DNA of 64,000 nucleotides from Ixodes scapularis (GCF_016920785.2 NW_024609836.1:66381596-66445595), one strand, 5' to 3'. Counted from the first letter of the stretch, positions 1 to 10,457 are shown. The notes: generated by a model from the letters alone, not told the origin. Numbers and translations are program-made.

Positions 1-216
1 TTCAAACCGTATTTTAGAATGCCGAAGTATTTTTTCAATACAATTTTTTTAGGAATTATTCTTTAAAAAATAAAAGAAACGATTGGTAATATGTTTGTTA
101 TTTTTATTAAAATAATGACACAAAAAAACACCCTGAAAAATCGATCGTCATGGAACCGTGCAACCAGCTTGTGATTGGAATAGGTGAATGACTCTTGAAG
201 CATGGAACGTGCGGGA

Positions 217-768
217 TTAATTCAGTTCATTCAGAGCTTGCTGAAACGCATCTTGGACGAAAGGTGTTATTATTTGTACCCAAAGTACTCTGACGAGTCC
301 CGAGAGGATAAATCCCAGCGCGCTCGCAATTGCATACACAATATCTCCACCGCCGTTCATTCCGAAGTACAAGCCTTCTAGTACCACTGGAAACACATTT
401 TTGATTCTATATTCTGTGCCTGAATCTGTCTTCGTTGTCACGAGCTCTCCCTCAAACCTGACAAGGTGAGCGTTAGAGGTGAGGGGTGCCGTTGTGTCCC
501 GAACAAAGACTCCAAGGGACCTGCATCCGCACTGGGTACTTGGAACGCAAGCTGAACACGGTGACTGTGTCGTTTCCGCGGCAAAACGTCTTGTAGGGCC
601 TGTCTCGCTTGAGGAGGTGGAGGCCATAGAGAGTTCCCTCTTCTAAAAAGATGGCGCCTCGCAGGATTTCCACTTTTGTCTCGTTGGAAACGAGCTCCTT
701 GGGGAGATTTTGGATGAGCTTGTCCAGCTTGTCTTCCAGCTGAGCCTTGTCGGGGACATCGCAAGGCT
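217..768 (-). pseudogene. Copy A terminal exon of secreted-protein gene, frameshifted
   Basis: Last exon of the triplicated minus-strand gene. A splice acceptor (pyrimidine run then ACAG) precedes position 768 and the TAA stop is at 217-219. The exon is 552 nt, while the equivalent exons of copies B and C are both 551 nt. The extra base lies near 480-490, just after the conserved SGHNGT motif, and shifts the frame. Upstream of it the reading begins CDVPDKAQLEDKLDKLI; downstream it resumes as LVRFEGELVTTKTDSG and ends in QQALNELN. The family is a small secreted protein with three cysteines and a hydrophobic glycine-rich segment before an amphipathic C-terminus. That architecture and size recall Der p 7/JHBP-like TULIP lipid-binding proteins, but this is a guess without a search. 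A sequencing error is the alternative explanation for the shift. Confidence 0.75.
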
Positions 769-780
769 CTGTAGGTAGGA

Positions 781-1019
781 GGAACAGCGGCCCATTTAGG
801 ACAATTATTAAAGTCCGGGATTATTAAGTTGTCAATTATTTTGGCGTAATTAGCCTTTTTAATATTGTTTTAAGGCCATGGTTTAAATTAGAAATTTGCT
901 CAGCATCATCAAAAAATACCAAATCAACAAATTGCAGAAAGATAGAAGGCACGCGAAGGCATTTTACTGCTTTCTGAAAAACCGCACAAATTCGACCGGT
1001 TTTTAAATTTCGGATTGTT
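781..1019. other. Unrecognised AT-rich intron-side sequence of copy A
   Basis: This sequence lies just upstream of the copy A terminal exon on the minus strand. It is not shared with copies B and C, whose homology to A stops near 780. No coding pattern or repeat family was recognised. The short ORFs here have no supporting context. Confidence 0.4.
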
Positions 1020-1460
1020 ATACAATACAATACAATACAATAAACTTTATTTTTCCAGAAGTACTGGAGGGGTCCCCAGACAAAAAGCTGCTAAAAGCAG
1101 CTTGACTGGGTCTGGGTCCCCCTTATACATGGCGGCAGCTCGGACAGCGAACATATAAAACACTTTACCATGGTGATAAGAAAAATAAAACAAGGTCACA
1201 TAACATTGGAGTAGCAGAAGAACAAAATTAGCTATGAATAGTTAAAACAGTAGGTACGTAAGTCTTTTTTGCCGATTGTGTAGATGTTTATGTTGTTCGT
1301 GGAACATTTATTTAACGCGTATGGTACTTTGTAATGCAATGATTGGAGGTTGTAATTAGTGCGGCACCGAGGAAGGAGCCAAGTGTCGAAGCGCATCTCG
1401 GCCCCGGCGGCACAGCGCTCCGTGGAGAGATAGTGCAACCAACCTCTGCTGCGTTAATTA
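1020..1460 (-). mobile_element. 3' end of a non-LTR retrotransposon (LINE)
   Basis: Read on the minus strand, the C-terminal end of a LINE reverse-transcriptase polyprotein is visible at 1,232-1,440. It contains PRCRTNYNLQSLHYKVP and KKDLRTYCFN, the style in which many I/Jockey-type LINE ORF2 proteins end. It is followed by a GC-rich 3' UTR, an AATAAAG signal and a simple TTGTA/TACAA pentanucleotide tail at about 1,020-1,041. The element is heavily 5'-truncated. The clade is an inference. The insertion lies in the intron of copy A and is absent from B and C. Confidence 0.6.
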
Positions 1461-1705
<245 letters not shown>

Positions 1706-1710
1706 TATCT

Positions 1711-2235
1711 TGTGGGAACCACGTTTCCCCGCATCTCTATCTAGGCCTAGCTCAGGCAGGGCGTGGGGCCTCACCACGTGGGGGCGCGTCCCGGATGCGA
1801 GGGCGAAGCCGTATTCCCTGGTGGACGGCTTTCCCTCGTCCTTCTCGGGTGATTTGCCTAAGGCACACCCCTCGGGATCATGACTTGGACGCGTCCGCCC
1901 CTCCGGGTAGCCACCTACATCCGACCCCCCCTGGGCGCGTCTATTCCCGCAGGCTATATGAGACGGCCCTAATCCAACGGGCGGGACTCTCGCTGGCGGA
2001 GGCTCTGCTCGACGGAGCCTTCATATCCTTATCTGATTCTCCCCCTCCGTGATACTGTCAATAGCGGCAGCGCGGGCTTCGACTAGCGATCCTGTCAAAA
2101 GAGACAGCGCCGTCATCTCCACCATTGTTGGCCTTTGGGCAAGCGTGTTGGCATTGCAATCAATAAACACGTCTTTATCCGGACCCAAGGAACCTTTTGT
2201 GTTTCTAAGTGGTACCCCCATAAAAGGGGAAACCC

Positions 2236-2238
<3 letters not shown>
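1711..2238 (+). mobile_element. Probable solo LTR inserted in a TA microsatellite
   Basis: A 528 bp GC-rich block whose ends are TGTGGG...CCCACA, the canonical TG...CA inverted ends of an LTR. A TATA-like GGCTATATGAGAC occurs near 1,952 and an AATAAA polyadenylation signal near 2,163, in the order expected for the U3-R-U5 plus strand. It is flanked on both sides by TA repeat, which hides any target duplication. There is no internal retrotransposon sequence next to it, so a solo LTR is the simplest reading. The family is not recognised. Confidence 0.55.

Positions 2239-2278
<40 letters not shown>
2239..2278. repeat. AT microsatellite bordering the exon array
   Basis: About 40 bp of AT repeat forming the left border of the 466 bp array. 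A similar tract (7,803-7,828) forms the right border, and copies B and C have a TA tract at the homologous site (23,899-23,930 and about 38,441-38,468). Confidence 0.9.
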
Positions 2279-2280
<2 letters not shown>

Positions 2281-2506
2281 CACGGGCACTTCACGGCATC
2301 GTACGTGGTCTCCGAGGAGGATATGAACGAATATGTGCAGTTGAATGAACCGTACTTAATCCAATGAATCAAAGAATCAAAGTTTCCAGGAACCCGCCGA
2401 AAGCCAAAAATTGGCGGAGCCAGGATTTGAACTCTGGGCCTCCCAATGTCCGGTCGGGTGTGCTAACCACTACACCACTCCACCTTGGCTTTCTGGCGTT
2501 TCCTAC

Positions 2507-2710
2507 CTGTCTTATTAATGCACAAGAAACGAAATGTATCCAATGGAGGTGTTCTGGAAACACACGCCGCCGCGTGGAACGCGGTACGACGCTTAGTGTC
2601 ACGTGGTACGTGCTCGTTTGTGCTCCAGAAATCCTCCCACTGTTTGTCTCGCCCCGTGTACATGTAGTATTCTTTGTTTATGAGCTTTAGAGACACGGTA
2701 TCATCATCAT
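2507..2710 (-). CDS. Array exon copy 1 (204 bp, phase 1-1)
   Basis: Exon-like block preceded by CTTGATTCTCGCAG and followed by GTAGGAAACG, both good splice signals. It starts with two bases completing a codon and ends with one extra base, so it is symmetric (phase 1 on both sides) and 68 codons long. The open frame begins with four Asp then TVSLKLINKEYYMYTG, contains KQWEDFWSTNEHV, and ends TFRFLCINKT. Two cysteines sit near residues 50 and 64. The family is not recognised; a tick lipocalin-like segment is one possibility. The flanking exons of the host gene (signal peptide at 7,993-8,065, terminal exon 217-768) also meet at phase 1, so splicing would keep frame. There is no transcript evidence. 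Confidence 0.5.
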
Positions 2711-2972
2711 CTGCGAGAATCAAGAGCCACGTTATTGAGTATACAACACGGGCACTTCACGGCATCGTACGTGGTCTCCGAGGAGGATATGAACGAATAT
2801 GTGCAGTTGAATGAACCGTACTTAATCCAATGAATCAAAGAATCAAAGTTTCCAGGAACCCGCCGAAAGCCAAAAATTGGCGGAGCCAGGATTTGAACTC
2901 TGGGCCTCCCAATGTCCGGTCGGGTGTGCTAACCACTACATCACTCCACCTTGGCTTTCTGGCGTTTCCTAC

Positions 2973-3176
2973 CTGTCTTATTAATGCACAAGAAACGAAA
3001 TGTATCCAATGGAGGTGTTCTGGAAACACACGCCGCCGCGTGGAACGCGGTACGACGCTTAGTGTCACGTGGTACGTGCTCGTTTGTGCTCCAGAAATCC
3101 TCCCACTGTTTGTCTCGCCCCGTGTACATGTAGTATTCTTTGTTTATGAGCTTTAGAGACACGGTATCATCATCAT
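2973..3176 (-). CDS. Array exon copy 2
   Basis: Same 204 bp phase 1-1 block with intact acceptor and donor. The SINE that follows carries the single C-to-T change that distinguishes this unit. Confidence 0.5.
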
Positions 3177-3438
3177 CTGCGAGAATCAAGAGCCACGTTA
3201 TTGAGTATACAACACGGGCACTTCACGGCATCGTACGTGGTCTCCGAGGAGGATATGAACGAATATGTGCAGTTGAATGAACCGTACTTAATCCAATGAA
3301 TCAAAGAATCAAAGTTTCCAGGAACCCGCCGAAAGCCAAAAATTGGCGGAGCCAGGATTTGAACTCTGGGCCTCCCAATGTCCGGTCGGGTGTGCTAACC
3401 ACTACACCACTCCACCTTGGCTTTCTGGCGTTTCCTAC

Positions 3439-3642
3439 CTGTCTTATTAATGCACAAGAAACGAAATGTATCCAATGGAGGTGTTCTGGAAACACACGCC
3501 GCCGCGTGGAACGCGGTACGACGCTTAGTGTCACGTGGTACGTGCTCGTTTGTGCTCCAGAAATCCTCCCACTGTTTGTCTCGCCCCGTGTACATGTAGT
3601 ATTCTTTGTTTATGAGCTTTAGAGACACGGTATCATCATCAT
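3439..3642 (-). CDS. Array exon copy 3
   Basis: Same phase 1-1 block as copy 1, open throughout, with intact splice signals. Confidence 0.5.
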
Positions 3643-3904
3643 CTGCGAGAATCAAGAGCCACGTTATTGAGTATACAACACGGGCACTTCACGGCATCGT
3701 ACGTGGTCTCCGAGGAGGATATGAACGAATATGTGCAGTTGAATGAACCGTACTTAATCCAATGAATCAAAGAATCAAAGTTTCCAGGAACCCGCCGAAA
3801 GCCAAAAATTGGCGGAGCCAGGATTTGAACTCTGGGCCTCCCAATGTCCGGTCGGGTGTGCTAACCACTACACCACTCCACCTTGGCTTTCTGGCGTTTC
3901 CTAC

Positions 3905-4108
3905 CTGTCTTATTAATGCACAAGAAACGAAATGTATCCAATGGAGGTGTTCTGGAAACACACGCCGCCGCGTGGAACGCGGTACGACGCTTAGTGTCAC
4001 GTGGTACGTGCTCGTTTGTGCTCCAGAAATCCTCCCACTGTTTGTCTCGCCCCGTGTACATGTAGTATTCTTTGTTTATGAGCTTTAGAGACACGGTATC
4101 ATCATCAT
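3905..4108 (-). CDS. Array exon copy 4
   Basis: Same phase 1-1 block as copy 1, open throughout, with intact splice signals. Confidence 0.5.
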
Positions 4109-4370
4109 CTGCGAGAATCAAGAGCCACGTTATTGAGTATACAACACGGGCACTTCACGGCATCGTACGTGGTCTCCGAGGAGGATATGAACGAATATGT
4201 GCAGTTGAATGAACCGTACTTAATCCAATGAATCAAAGAATCAAAGTTTCCAGGAACCCGCCGAAAGCCAAAAATTGGCGGAGCCAGGATTTGAACTCTG
4301 GGCCTCCCAATGTCCGGTCGGGTGTGCTAACCACTACACCACTCCACCTTGGCTTTCTGGCGTTTCCTAC

Positions 4371-4574
4371 CTGTCTTATTAATGCACAAGAAACGAAATG
4401 TATCCAATGGAGGTGTTCTGGAAACACACGCCGCCGCGTGGAACGCGGTACGACGCTTAGTGTCACGTGGTACGTGCTCGTTTGTGCTCCAGAAATCCTC
4501 CCACTGTTTGTCTCGCCCCGTGTACATGTAGTATTCTTTGTTTATGAGCTTTAGAGACACGGTATCATCATCAT
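4371..4574 (-). CDS. Array exon copy 5
   Basis: Same phase 1-1 block as copy 1, open throughout, with intact splice signals. Confidence 0.5.
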
Positions 4575-4836
4575 CTGCGAGAATCAAGAGCCACGTTATT
4601 GAGTATACAACACGGGCACTTCACGGCATCGTACGTGGTCTCCGAGGAGGATATGAACGAATATGTGCAGTTGAATGAACCGTACTTAATCCAATGAATC
4701 AAAGAATCAAAGTTTCCAGGAACCCGCCGAAAGCCAAAAATTGGCGGAGCCAGGATTTGAACTCTGGGCCTCCCAATGTCCGGTCGGGTGTGCTAACCAC
4801 TACACCACTCCACCTTGGCTTTCTGGCGTTTCCTAC

Positions 4837-5040
4837 CTGTCTTATTAATGCACAAGAAACGAAATGTATCCAATGGAGGTGTTCTGGAAACACACGCCGC
4901 CGCGTGGAACGCGGTACGACGCTTAGTGTCACGTGGTACGTGCTCGTTTGTGCTCCAGAAATCCTCCCACTGTTTGTCTCGCCCCGTGTACATGTAGTAT
5001 TCTTTGTTTATGAGCTTTAGAGACACGGTATCATCATCAT
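4837..5040 (-). CDS. Array exon copy 6
   Basis: Same phase 1-1 block as copy 1, open throughout, with intact splice signals. Confidence 0.5.
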
Positions 5041-5302
5041 CTGCGAGAATCAAGAGCCACGTTATTGAGTATACAACACGGGCACTTCACGGCATCGTAC
5101 GTGGTCTCCGAGGAGGATATGAACGAATATGTGCAGTTGAATGAACCGTACTTAATCCAATGAATCAAAGAATCAAAGTTTCCAGGAACCCGCCGAAAGC
5201 CAAAAATTGGCGGAGCCAGGATTTGAACTCTGGGCCTCCCAATGTCCGGTCGGGTGTGCTAACCACTACACCACTCCACCTTGGCTTTCTGGCGTTTCCT
5301 AC

Positions 5303-5506
5303 CTGTCTTATTAATGCACAAGAAACGAAATGTATCCAATGGAGGTGTTCTGGAAACACACGCCGCCGCGTGGAACGCGGTACGACGCTTAGTGTCACGT
5401 GGTACGTGCTCGTTTGTGCTCCAGAAATCCTCCCACTGTTTGTCTCGCCCCGTGTACATGTAGTATTCTTTGTTTATGAGCTTTAGAGACACGGTATCAT
5501 CATCAT
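5303..5506 (-). CDS. Array exon copy 7
   Basis: Same phase 1-1 block as copy 1, open throughout, with intact splice signals. Confidence 0.5.
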
Positions 5507-5768
5507 CTGCGAGAATCAAGAGCCACGTTATTGAGTATACAACACGGGCACTTCACGGCATCGTACGTGGTCTCCGAGGAGGATATGAACGAATATGTGC
5601 AGTTGAATGAACCGTACTTAATCCAATGAATCAAAGAATCAAAGTTTCCAGGAACCCGCCGAAAGCCAAAAATTGGCGGAGCCAGGATTTGAACTCTGGG
5701 CCTCCCAATGTCCGGTCGGGTGTGCTAACCACTACACCACTCCACCTTGGCTTTCTGGCGTTTCCTAC

Positions 5769-5972
5769 CTGTCTTATTAATGCACAAGAAACGAAATGTA
5801 TCCAATGGAGGTGTTCTGGAAACACACGCCGCCGCGTGGAACGCGGTACGACGCTTAGTGTCACGTGGTACGTGCTCGTTTGTGCTCCAGAAATCCTCCC
5901 ACTGTTTGTCTCGCCCCGTGTACATGTAGTATTCTTTGTTTATGAGCTTTAGAGACACGGTATCATCATCAT
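5769..5972 (-). CDS. Array exon copy 8
   Basis: Same phase 1-1 block. It is the last complete minus-strand copy. A ninth keeps only its final bases next to the donor, around 6,235-6,243, where the inversion begins. Confidence 0.5.
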
Positions 5973-6212
5973 CTGCGAGAATCAAGAGCCACGTTATTGA
6001 GTATACAACACGGGCACTTCACGTCATCGTACGTGGTCTCCGAGGAGGATATGAACAAATATGTGCAGATGAATGAACCGTACTTCATCCAATGAATCAA
6101 AGAATCAAAGTTTCCAGGAACCCGCCGAAAGCCGAAAATTGGCGGAGCCAGGATTTGAACTCTGGGCCTCCCAATGTCCGGTCGGGTGTGCTAACCACTA
6201 CACCACTCCACC

Positions 6213-6245
6213 TTGGCTTTCTGGCGTTTCCTACCTGTCTTATTA
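6213..6245. other. Centre of the inverted array (short palindrome spacer)
   Basis: On the left the SINE head ends at 6,212, followed by about 33 bp that include the exon 3' boundary. At 6,246 a SINE head starts in the opposite orientation, lacking its first two bases. The two arms form an inverted repeat of about 1.5 kb with almost no spacer. The inner left copy carries private substitutions that the right arm lacks. Confidence 0.85.
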
Positions 6246-6483
6246 TGGAGTGGTGTAGTGGTTAGCACACCCGACCGGACATTGGGAGGCCCAGAGTTCA
6301 AATCCTGGCTCCGCCAATTTTTGGCTTTCGGCGGGTTCCTGGAAACTTTGATTCTTTGATTCATTGGATTAAGTACGGTTCATTCAACTGCACATATTCG
6401 TTCATATCCTCCTCGGAGACCACGTACGATGCCGTGAAGTGCCCGTGTTGTATACTCAATAACGTGGCTCTTGATTCTCGCAG

Positions 6484-6687
6484 ATGATGATGATACCGTG
6501 TCTCTAAAGCTCATAAACAAAGAATACTACATGTACACGGGGCGAGACAAACAGTGGGAGGATTTCTGGAGCACAAACGAGCACGTACCACGTGACACTA
6601 AGCGTCGTACCGCGTTCCACGCGGCGGCGTGTGTTTCCAGAACACCTCCATTGGATACATTTCGTTTCTTGTGCATTAATAAGACAG
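6484..6687 (+). CDS. Inverted-arm exon copy 1
   Basis: Plus-strand copy of the 204 bp phase 1-1 block with intact AG acceptor and GTAGGA donor. It is antisense to the copy A secreted-protein gene, so it could only be used by a plus-strand transcript. Confidence 0.35.
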
Positions 6688-6949
6688 GTAGGAAACGCCA
6701 GAAAGCCAAGGTGGAGTGGTGTAGTGGTTAGCACACCCGACCGGACATTGGGAGGCCCAGAGTTCAAATCCTGGCTCCGCCAATTTTTGGCTTTCGGCGG
6801 GTTCCTGGAAACTTTGATTCTTTGATTCATTGGATTAAGTACGGTTCATTCAACTGCACATATTCGTTCATATCCTCCTCGGAGACCACGTACGATGCCG
6901 TGAAGTGCCCGTGTTGTATACTCAATAACGTGGCTCTTGATTCTCGCAG

Positions 6950-7153
6950 ATGATGATGATACCGTGTCTCTAAAGCTCATAAACAAAGAATACTACATGT
7001 ACACGGGGCGAGACAAACAGTGGGAGGATTTCTGGAGCACAAACGAGCACGTACCACGTGACACTAAGCGTCGTACCGCGTTCCACGCGGCGGCGTGTGT
7101 TTCCAGAACACCTCCATTGGATACATTTCGTTTCTTGTGCATTAATAAGACAG
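6950..7153 (+). CDS. Inverted-arm exon copy 2
   Basis: Same block, plus strand, open and with intact splice signals. Confidence 0.35.
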
Positions 7154-7415
7154 GTAGGAAACGCCAGAAAGCCAAGGTGGAGTGGTGTAGTGGTTAGCAC
7201 ACCCGACCGGACATTGGGAGGCCCAGAGTTCAAATCCTGGCTCCGCCAATTTTTGGCTTTCGGCGGGTTCCTGGAAACTTTGATTCTTTGATTCATTGGA
7301 TTAAGTACGGTTCATTCAACTGCACATATTCGTTCATATCCTCCTCGGAGACCACGTACGATGCCGTGAAGTGCCCGTGTTGTATACTCAATAACGTGGC
7401 TCTTGATTCTCGCAG

Positions 7416-7619
7416 ATGATGATGATACCGTGTCTCTAAAGCTCATAAACAAAGAATACTACATGTACACGGGGCGAGACAAACAGTGGGAGGATTTCTG
7501 GAGCACAAACGAGCACGTACCACGTGACACTAAGCGTCGTACCGCGTTCCACGCGGCGGCGTGTGTTTCCAGAACACCTCCATTGGATACATTTCGTTTC
7601 TTGTGCATTAATAAGACAG
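7416..7619 (+). CDS. Inverted-arm exon copy 3
   Basis: Same block, plus strand, open and with intact splice signals. Nearest copy to the signal-peptide exon. Confidence 0.35.
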
Positions 7620-7801
7620 GTAGGAAACGCCAGAAAGCCAAGGTGGAGTGGTGTAGTGGTTAGCACACCCGACCGGACATTGGGAGGCCCAGAGTTCAAA
7701 TCCTGGCTCCGCCAATTTTTGGCTTTCGGCGGGTTCCTGGAAACTTTGATTCTTTGATTCATTGGATTAAGTACGGTTCATTCAACTGCACATATTCGTT
7801 C

Positions 7802-7802
<1 letters not shown>

Positions 7803-7828
<26 letters not shown>
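7803..7828. repeat. AT microsatellite, right border of array
   Basis: Short AT tract in which the inverted arm ends (after CGTTCATAT). Homology with copies B and C resumes immediately after it. Confidence 0.85.
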
Positions 7829-7832
<4 letters not shown>

Positions 7833-7992
7833 TGCCGCGATACGAACAGAAACCAGGTAAAAGACAACTATATTAGATGTCAATAAAAAATATTCTGCAT
7901 TGAATTTATTTTTATAAAGCAAAAGGTAGCTCTTACACATTTAAATGTCTCTTAATAAAAGAAATGCCTGGAGGCATAACATATAGATGTAC

Positions 7993-8082
7993 CTGATTTT
8001 GGAAGATCCTCACTCAAAACCAGGTTGAAACAAAGTAGGGTCAGGAAAGTCGCAAGGGATGTCATTGTTGTTCACAACTTTG
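7993..8082 (-). CDS. Copy A signal-peptide exon
   Basis: ATG at 8,063-8,065 opens MTSLATFLTLLCFNLVLS followed by EDLPKS, a textbook secretory signal peptide. The exon ends with one base of a codon (G) at 7,993 and a GTACAT donor follows, so the exit phase is 1. That matches both the array exon and the terminal exon at 768. A possible acceptor (GCTATTTGTTACAG) lies 17 nt upstream of the ATG, making an exon of 90 nt with 17 nt of 5' UTR. The reading frame is open here, unlike the copy B equivalent. The downstream terminal exon is frameshifted, so the gene as a whole may be a pseudogene. Confidence 0.7.
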
Positions 8083-8208
8083 CTGTAACAAATAGCATGA
8101 TAGTAACATATTTTACACTCAATCCTCACGATCTTTGTTTAAAGCTGCATATCCAGCGTTCATAATAAAGTTATATTTTTAACGAAATAACTAGCCCTGT
8201 TAAGTATT

Positions 8209-9101
8209 CTACCGGGTGTCTCAAGTAGTGGCCAGGCTCTTTGAATCGACCGCGAAATTCGGTTTCTTAACCTGTCGCGCTACGAGTTTGGGCAACGTTG
8301 CCCACTGATGTTTTTTTTCTTTTTTTTTTTTTTGTGTGAAATTTGCAAAGAGCGAGCTTACCTGAGGAAAAAGTTAAGAAAGAAAAAGGCTTACGTGGGG
8401 AAGCCACCGCTCTTCGAACAGTGCGGCGCCGTTTACCACGGGAGACAAAAGATCGCGCAAGCGGTCGCGACGCCAACTGCCGCACACGAACGAGCATACG
8501 ACGCCGATAGCCGGCATTTTTCGTAGACGATCTTTTCGACTCAAAAGCGGCGCGAGCTTTTTTTATATCAGTTGCCAGTGCATTACTTTATCATCCTTAC
8601 TTAGAAAACACATTGATTTGACACGTGATCGATTAAAAATTGTTTGTTCGGTTACTTTAACTGTTTTTTTGTTTTTTTTGCGGTACTTACGTCGTCTGCT
8701 TTGCAGTTCCTTGTTGTTACGGCGCCTGTATTTTCTTCTGCGGCTGTCGCCATCTGCGAAACGCGCGCCGCTCTTGAGTCGCAAAGACCGTCTGCTAAAG
8801 ACGCCGACTCTCGGCGCCGTATGCTTGTTAGTTGGCGTCGCGACCGTTTGCGCCATCTGTTGTCTCCTGTGCGAAACGGTGCCGTATTGTTTGAACAAAG
8901 GTCGCCTCGCTGCGTTTCCATAGCAGCAAATTCTTTCTCTTTCTTTACTTTTTCCTGAGGTAAGTTCGCTCTTTCCAAATTTTACAAAAAGAAAATGCAC
9001 TATCTGTGGGCAACGCTGCACAAAATCGTAGCGCGACAGGTCAAGAAACCGATTTTTGCGGTAAATTTAAAGAGCCTGGCCGCTAGTTGGGACCCCGGTA
9101 G
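8209..9101. mobile_element. Foldback/long-TIR element, copy A
   Basis: About 890 bp whose two ends are long inverted repeats: CTACCGGG...CCCGGTAG at the tips, and near-complementary arms several hundred bp long sharing CCAGGCTCTTT, CTGTCGCGCTACG and CAAAGAGCGAGC-type blocks. The ORFs of 100-150 codons on both strands are mirror translations of the arms, not genes. The same element occupies the homologous position in B and C, so it was inserted before the duplications. The superfamily is unknown; no clean target duplication was found. Confidence 0.75.
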
Positions 9102-10010
9102 TATATTCAATGATGCTGCATGATAAATTAATATTTATTTGACAGTGTTCTTTGACTCGGACGTTCCAAAATAAGTATCAAAGTGGCGATGTGGGCGACT
9201 TCGTTCATAGTCACAAAAGGGGGTAAACAGCGGCCGTGGAAGGAATCAATTAAGAAGTTTATTAGGCATAAAAAATGTCAGAGAGGAAGCAGGAAATGGT
9301 TGGCGAAGCTACCTGACGTGGCTCCTGTACCCTTAAAAGCGTTAAAGCAGTCGTGGAAGCAATATTGAAATTATACGTTGATCAAAATATACATACATAT
9401 ACATCATGCACATCAATATACAAGAATGAAGACATATAATAAAGAACTAAATATTATGCGAGCGGGCACTCAACTGAACGTGTAAACATGAATGAATGTT
9501 TAGTTGAGTCAGCGCTTGTTTTCTTTTGTTCTCTATTCTTTCTCTCTCTTCTTGTGGGCTGATAACTTCTTTAAATAACAAGTATTGTTTTCAATTTACA
9601 AATGAAATATTCGCATGCCTCTAAGATCTACACAGGTTGCAGCCACTGAGTCCTGCGTAACTTAAACACAATATAGCAAATTTCTTACCAATATTTAGTC
9701 TAGTGCTGTACAATTGATTAATTCAACTTCTGAATAAGATTGATTACGATCGATACTGCTTCCCCGAATAATTAAATTTAAACCAAACGACATTATAATT
9801 ACGATGGAAACAGGGGGGGGGGGGGGGGGATGATTGTGACTGCTGTTGTCTGAAAAACCAAAACTAAGAGCACTTTGGTGGGAGAATACCAACAAAACAA
9901 TTTGCCTCAGCAACGTGTAAACAATTACCTGCCCTAGTTTAGTTTGAATATCAAGACAGAATCATGTAAACCGCTTTGAAGGATAAAACAGTCTAAAGAG
10001 CACGCCTTAC
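9102..10010. other. Intergenic/intronic sequence shared by copies A, B and C
   Basis: AT-rich DNA with a homopolymer G tract near 9,811-9,829. The 61-codon ORF at 9,183 is broken by a stop in copy B, and the proline-rich ORF at 9,695-9,913 crosses the G tract, so neither looks coding. Conservation is that of the segmental duplication as a whole. Confidence 0.5.
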
Positions 10011-10217
10011 CTGGATAGAAATATCCTTAGGGCATCTGGAGCTTCGAAGAGGTATGACCTGTTGCGACCAACGTCGAGTGATGAAGCTATAGACAGCCCA
10101 CACATTATAAACGGGTTTCGCGCGCCGTAAATATTGCCATTTGCCACTACACAGACCGGGAGTGCCCTTGAAGCTGTTTCCTGTCACCCGCCAATGACTG
10201 CTTACGTTTCTAAACAC
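10011..10217 (-). other. Candidate upstream exon of copy A gene
   Basis: The minus-strand sequence ends in TTTCTATCCAG followed by a GTAAGGC donor, and the donor is kept in all three copies. It reads as an open frame including SSHWRVTGNSFKGTP and GKWQYLRR. Substitutions among copies are mostly amino-acid changing, so it may be a 5' UTR exon rather than coding. It sits upstream of the signal-peptide exon, which has a potential acceptor just before its ATG. The 5' end is unknown. Confidence 0.3.
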
Positions 10218-10457
10218 GCTCCTTTTCGCACGTGCATGTGTCTCCTCGCCCTTTTCCTGCGTGTCGGCATCAAACCTTGGCGGCTTGGCACAGACACGAT
10301 AAGTAATCTAATGCCTTTCTCACCATTCCGCAGCGTGTTAGTAGCGTACGTGGCGTCCAACTCACTCATTATATCCTATTTAGTGGGCATTTGAGAGATA
10401 GTTAACTTTCCTGGGTGTGGGCTGCGGCGCGTTAAAAATACAATTCGCCAGTGTATT

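Larger units (their letters stand above)
2413..6212 (-). repeat. Nine tRNA-derived SINE heads, direct arm
   Basis: Each head is 72 nt on the minus strand: 2413-2484, 2879-2950, 3345-3416, 3811-3882, 4277-4348, 4743-4814, 5209-5280, 5675-5746, 6141-6212. An A box (TGGTGTAGTGG) and a B box (AGTTCAAATCC) are clear. The acceptor stem pairs 7 of 7 with one wobble, and the anticodon stem CCCGA/TTGGG pairs. The loop has C instead of U at position 33 (nominal anticodon GGA) and the T stem is mispaired, so this is not a working tRNA. A body of about 30 nt and a tail of TTTGATTC repeats follow, as in tRNA-type SINEs. Ruka-like tick SINEs are the obvious comparison; I cannot confirm the family. Confidence 0.8.
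6246..7713 (+). repeat. Four tRNA-derived SINE heads, inverted arm
   Basis: Plus-strand copies of the same 72-nt tRNA-like head at 6246-6315 (missing two 5' bases), 6710-6781, 7176-7247 and 7642-7713, each followed by the same body and TTTGATTC-type tail. Confidence 0.8.
2279..7802. repeat. 466-bp tandem array with inverted arm (exon + SINE units)
   Basis: The period is exactly 466 bp; for example one motif recurs at 2364, 2830, 3296, 3762, 4228, 4694, 5160 and 5626. The unit runs, on its coding strand, as intron end, 204 bp exon-like block, GT donor, 22 bp, tRNA-derived SINE, about 110 bp of intron. Eight full units plus a partial ninth are in one orientation (about 2,279-6,243); three units plus a partial are inverted (about 6,246-7,802). 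Copies are almost identical: unit 2 differs by a C-to-T in the SINE head near 2,941, and the innermost left copy (about 6,020-6,140) has several private substitutions. The array fills the intron of copy A between the signal-peptide and terminal exons. Assembly collapse or expansion is possible given the identity. Confidence 0.95.

Noticed and set aside
2364..6830. A 108-codon ORF repeated in every 466 bp unit, reading antisense through the SINE (SQDLNSGPPNVRSG)
   Set aside because: It is the translation of the antisense tRNA head and the antisense of the exon. Such frames are common artefacts of tRNA-derived SINEs, and the opposite strand has splice-bounded coding structure.
2413..7713. Thirteen apparent tRNA genes (nominal Ser GGA)
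   Set aside because: C at position 33 instead of U, a mispaired T stem, and a fixed SINE body and tail show a tRNA-derived repeat rather than functional tRNA.
8563..9021. ORFs of 100-180 codons on both strands at 8.3-9.0, 24.8-25.5 and 38.9-39.7 kb
   Set aside because: They translate the inverted arms of the foldback element, are Arg/Lys-rich or Leu-rich mirror products, and differ in length and frame among the three orthologous copies.
10134..10394. Plus-strand 86-codon ORF conserved in copy B
   Set aside because: It is antisense to the better-supported minus-strand frame with a conserved donor, and it changes length among copies.
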